A DNA stretch of 5,172 nt from Neptuniibacter sp. (lineage in GTDB: Bacteria > Pseudomonadota > Gammaproteobacteria > Pseudomonadales > Balneatricaceae): contig JAIBDV010000248.1 of NCBI GenBank assembly GCA_024686055.1, forward strand, positions 1-5,172. Reading direction: 5' to 3'. Numbering within the stretch: position 1 is the stretch's first letter; the number at the start of each line of letters is the position of its first letter. The notes under the pieces are model-generated. The model was not told where the DNA came from, made no database searches, and saw only the letters and a program-made list of their open reading frames with translations. Shown piece after piece: positions 5,089 through 5,172 of the stretch. A program made the position numbers and the translations under genes.

Positions 5089-5152
5089 ATCGCGAGCAAG
5101 CTCGCTCCTACAAGCCCATCCGTACTACCGTAGGAGCCAGCTTGCTCGCGAT
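5089..5152. repeat. REPIN-like inverted pair of GTAGGAGC-type REP sequences
   Basis: The 23-base elements at 5089-5111 and 5130-5152 are reverse complements with one mismatch (22 of 23), separated by 18 bases. Each reads GTAGGAGC at the outer or inner foot, depending on strand, followed by a palindrome GAGC..GCTC ending GCGAT. The left copy has a perfect GCGAGC/GCTCGC stem around AA. This closely resembles REP sequences well known in Pseudomonas genomes. It sits ten bases after the C39-like gene stop and may also stop or protect that transcript. No gene is visible from here to the window end. Confidence 0.85.
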
Positions 5153-5172
5153 CATTAGTAGCAGCGACGTCC

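Overview
This window looks like a chromosomal segment of a gammaproteobacterium with moderately high GC. The evidence is the fused CysG siroheme synthase, a YaiL-type DUF2058 protein ending in the family signature, a DUF2750 protein, and REP-type palindromes of the kind common in Pseudomonas and its relatives. I cannot assign a genus; the protein style suggests a marine or Oceanospirillales-like lineage, but that is an impression only.

Layout. 1-192 is the 3' end of a cysH-like PAPS/APS reductase family gene. 193-484 is non-coding and holds an inverted pair of REP-like hairpin elements (206-233 and 283-310), two inverted repeats and the cysG ribosome binding site. 485-1888 is cysG, the trifunctional siroheme synthase. 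After a GC-rich hairpin (1905-1928) comes a DUF2750 gene (2000-2386). A third REP-like copy (2425-2452) and a two-way intrinsic terminator (2511-2544) separate it from a convergent DUF2058/yaiL gene on the minus strand (2568-3116). The 3117-3478 gap has back-to-back promoters: one drives yaiL leftward, the other drives a strongly folded transcript of about 175 nt ending in a textbook terminator (3387-3417). That transcript is either a small RNA or an attenuated leader of the next gene. 3479-4663 encodes an ArgD-like class III aminotransferase. It overlaps by 4 nt (ATGA) a small stand-alone C39-like cysteine peptidase-fold protein (4660-5079). A second, different REP family forms an inverted pair at 5089-5152.

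How the genes work together. cysH and cysG both serve assimilatory sulfate reduction: CysH-type enzymes release sulfite, and CysG makes the siroheme that sulfite reductase needs. The DUF2750 and DUF2058 genes look like independent single-gene units of unknown role. The aminotransferase and C39-like protein are almost certainly co-translated, but what joins them functionally is not known to me.

The most interesting points are the REP-like family whose copies differ almost only by compensatory hairpin changes, the unassigned structured RNA at 3243-3417, and the coupled aminotransferase/C39-like pair. I see no CRISPR array, phage, transposase or defence system.
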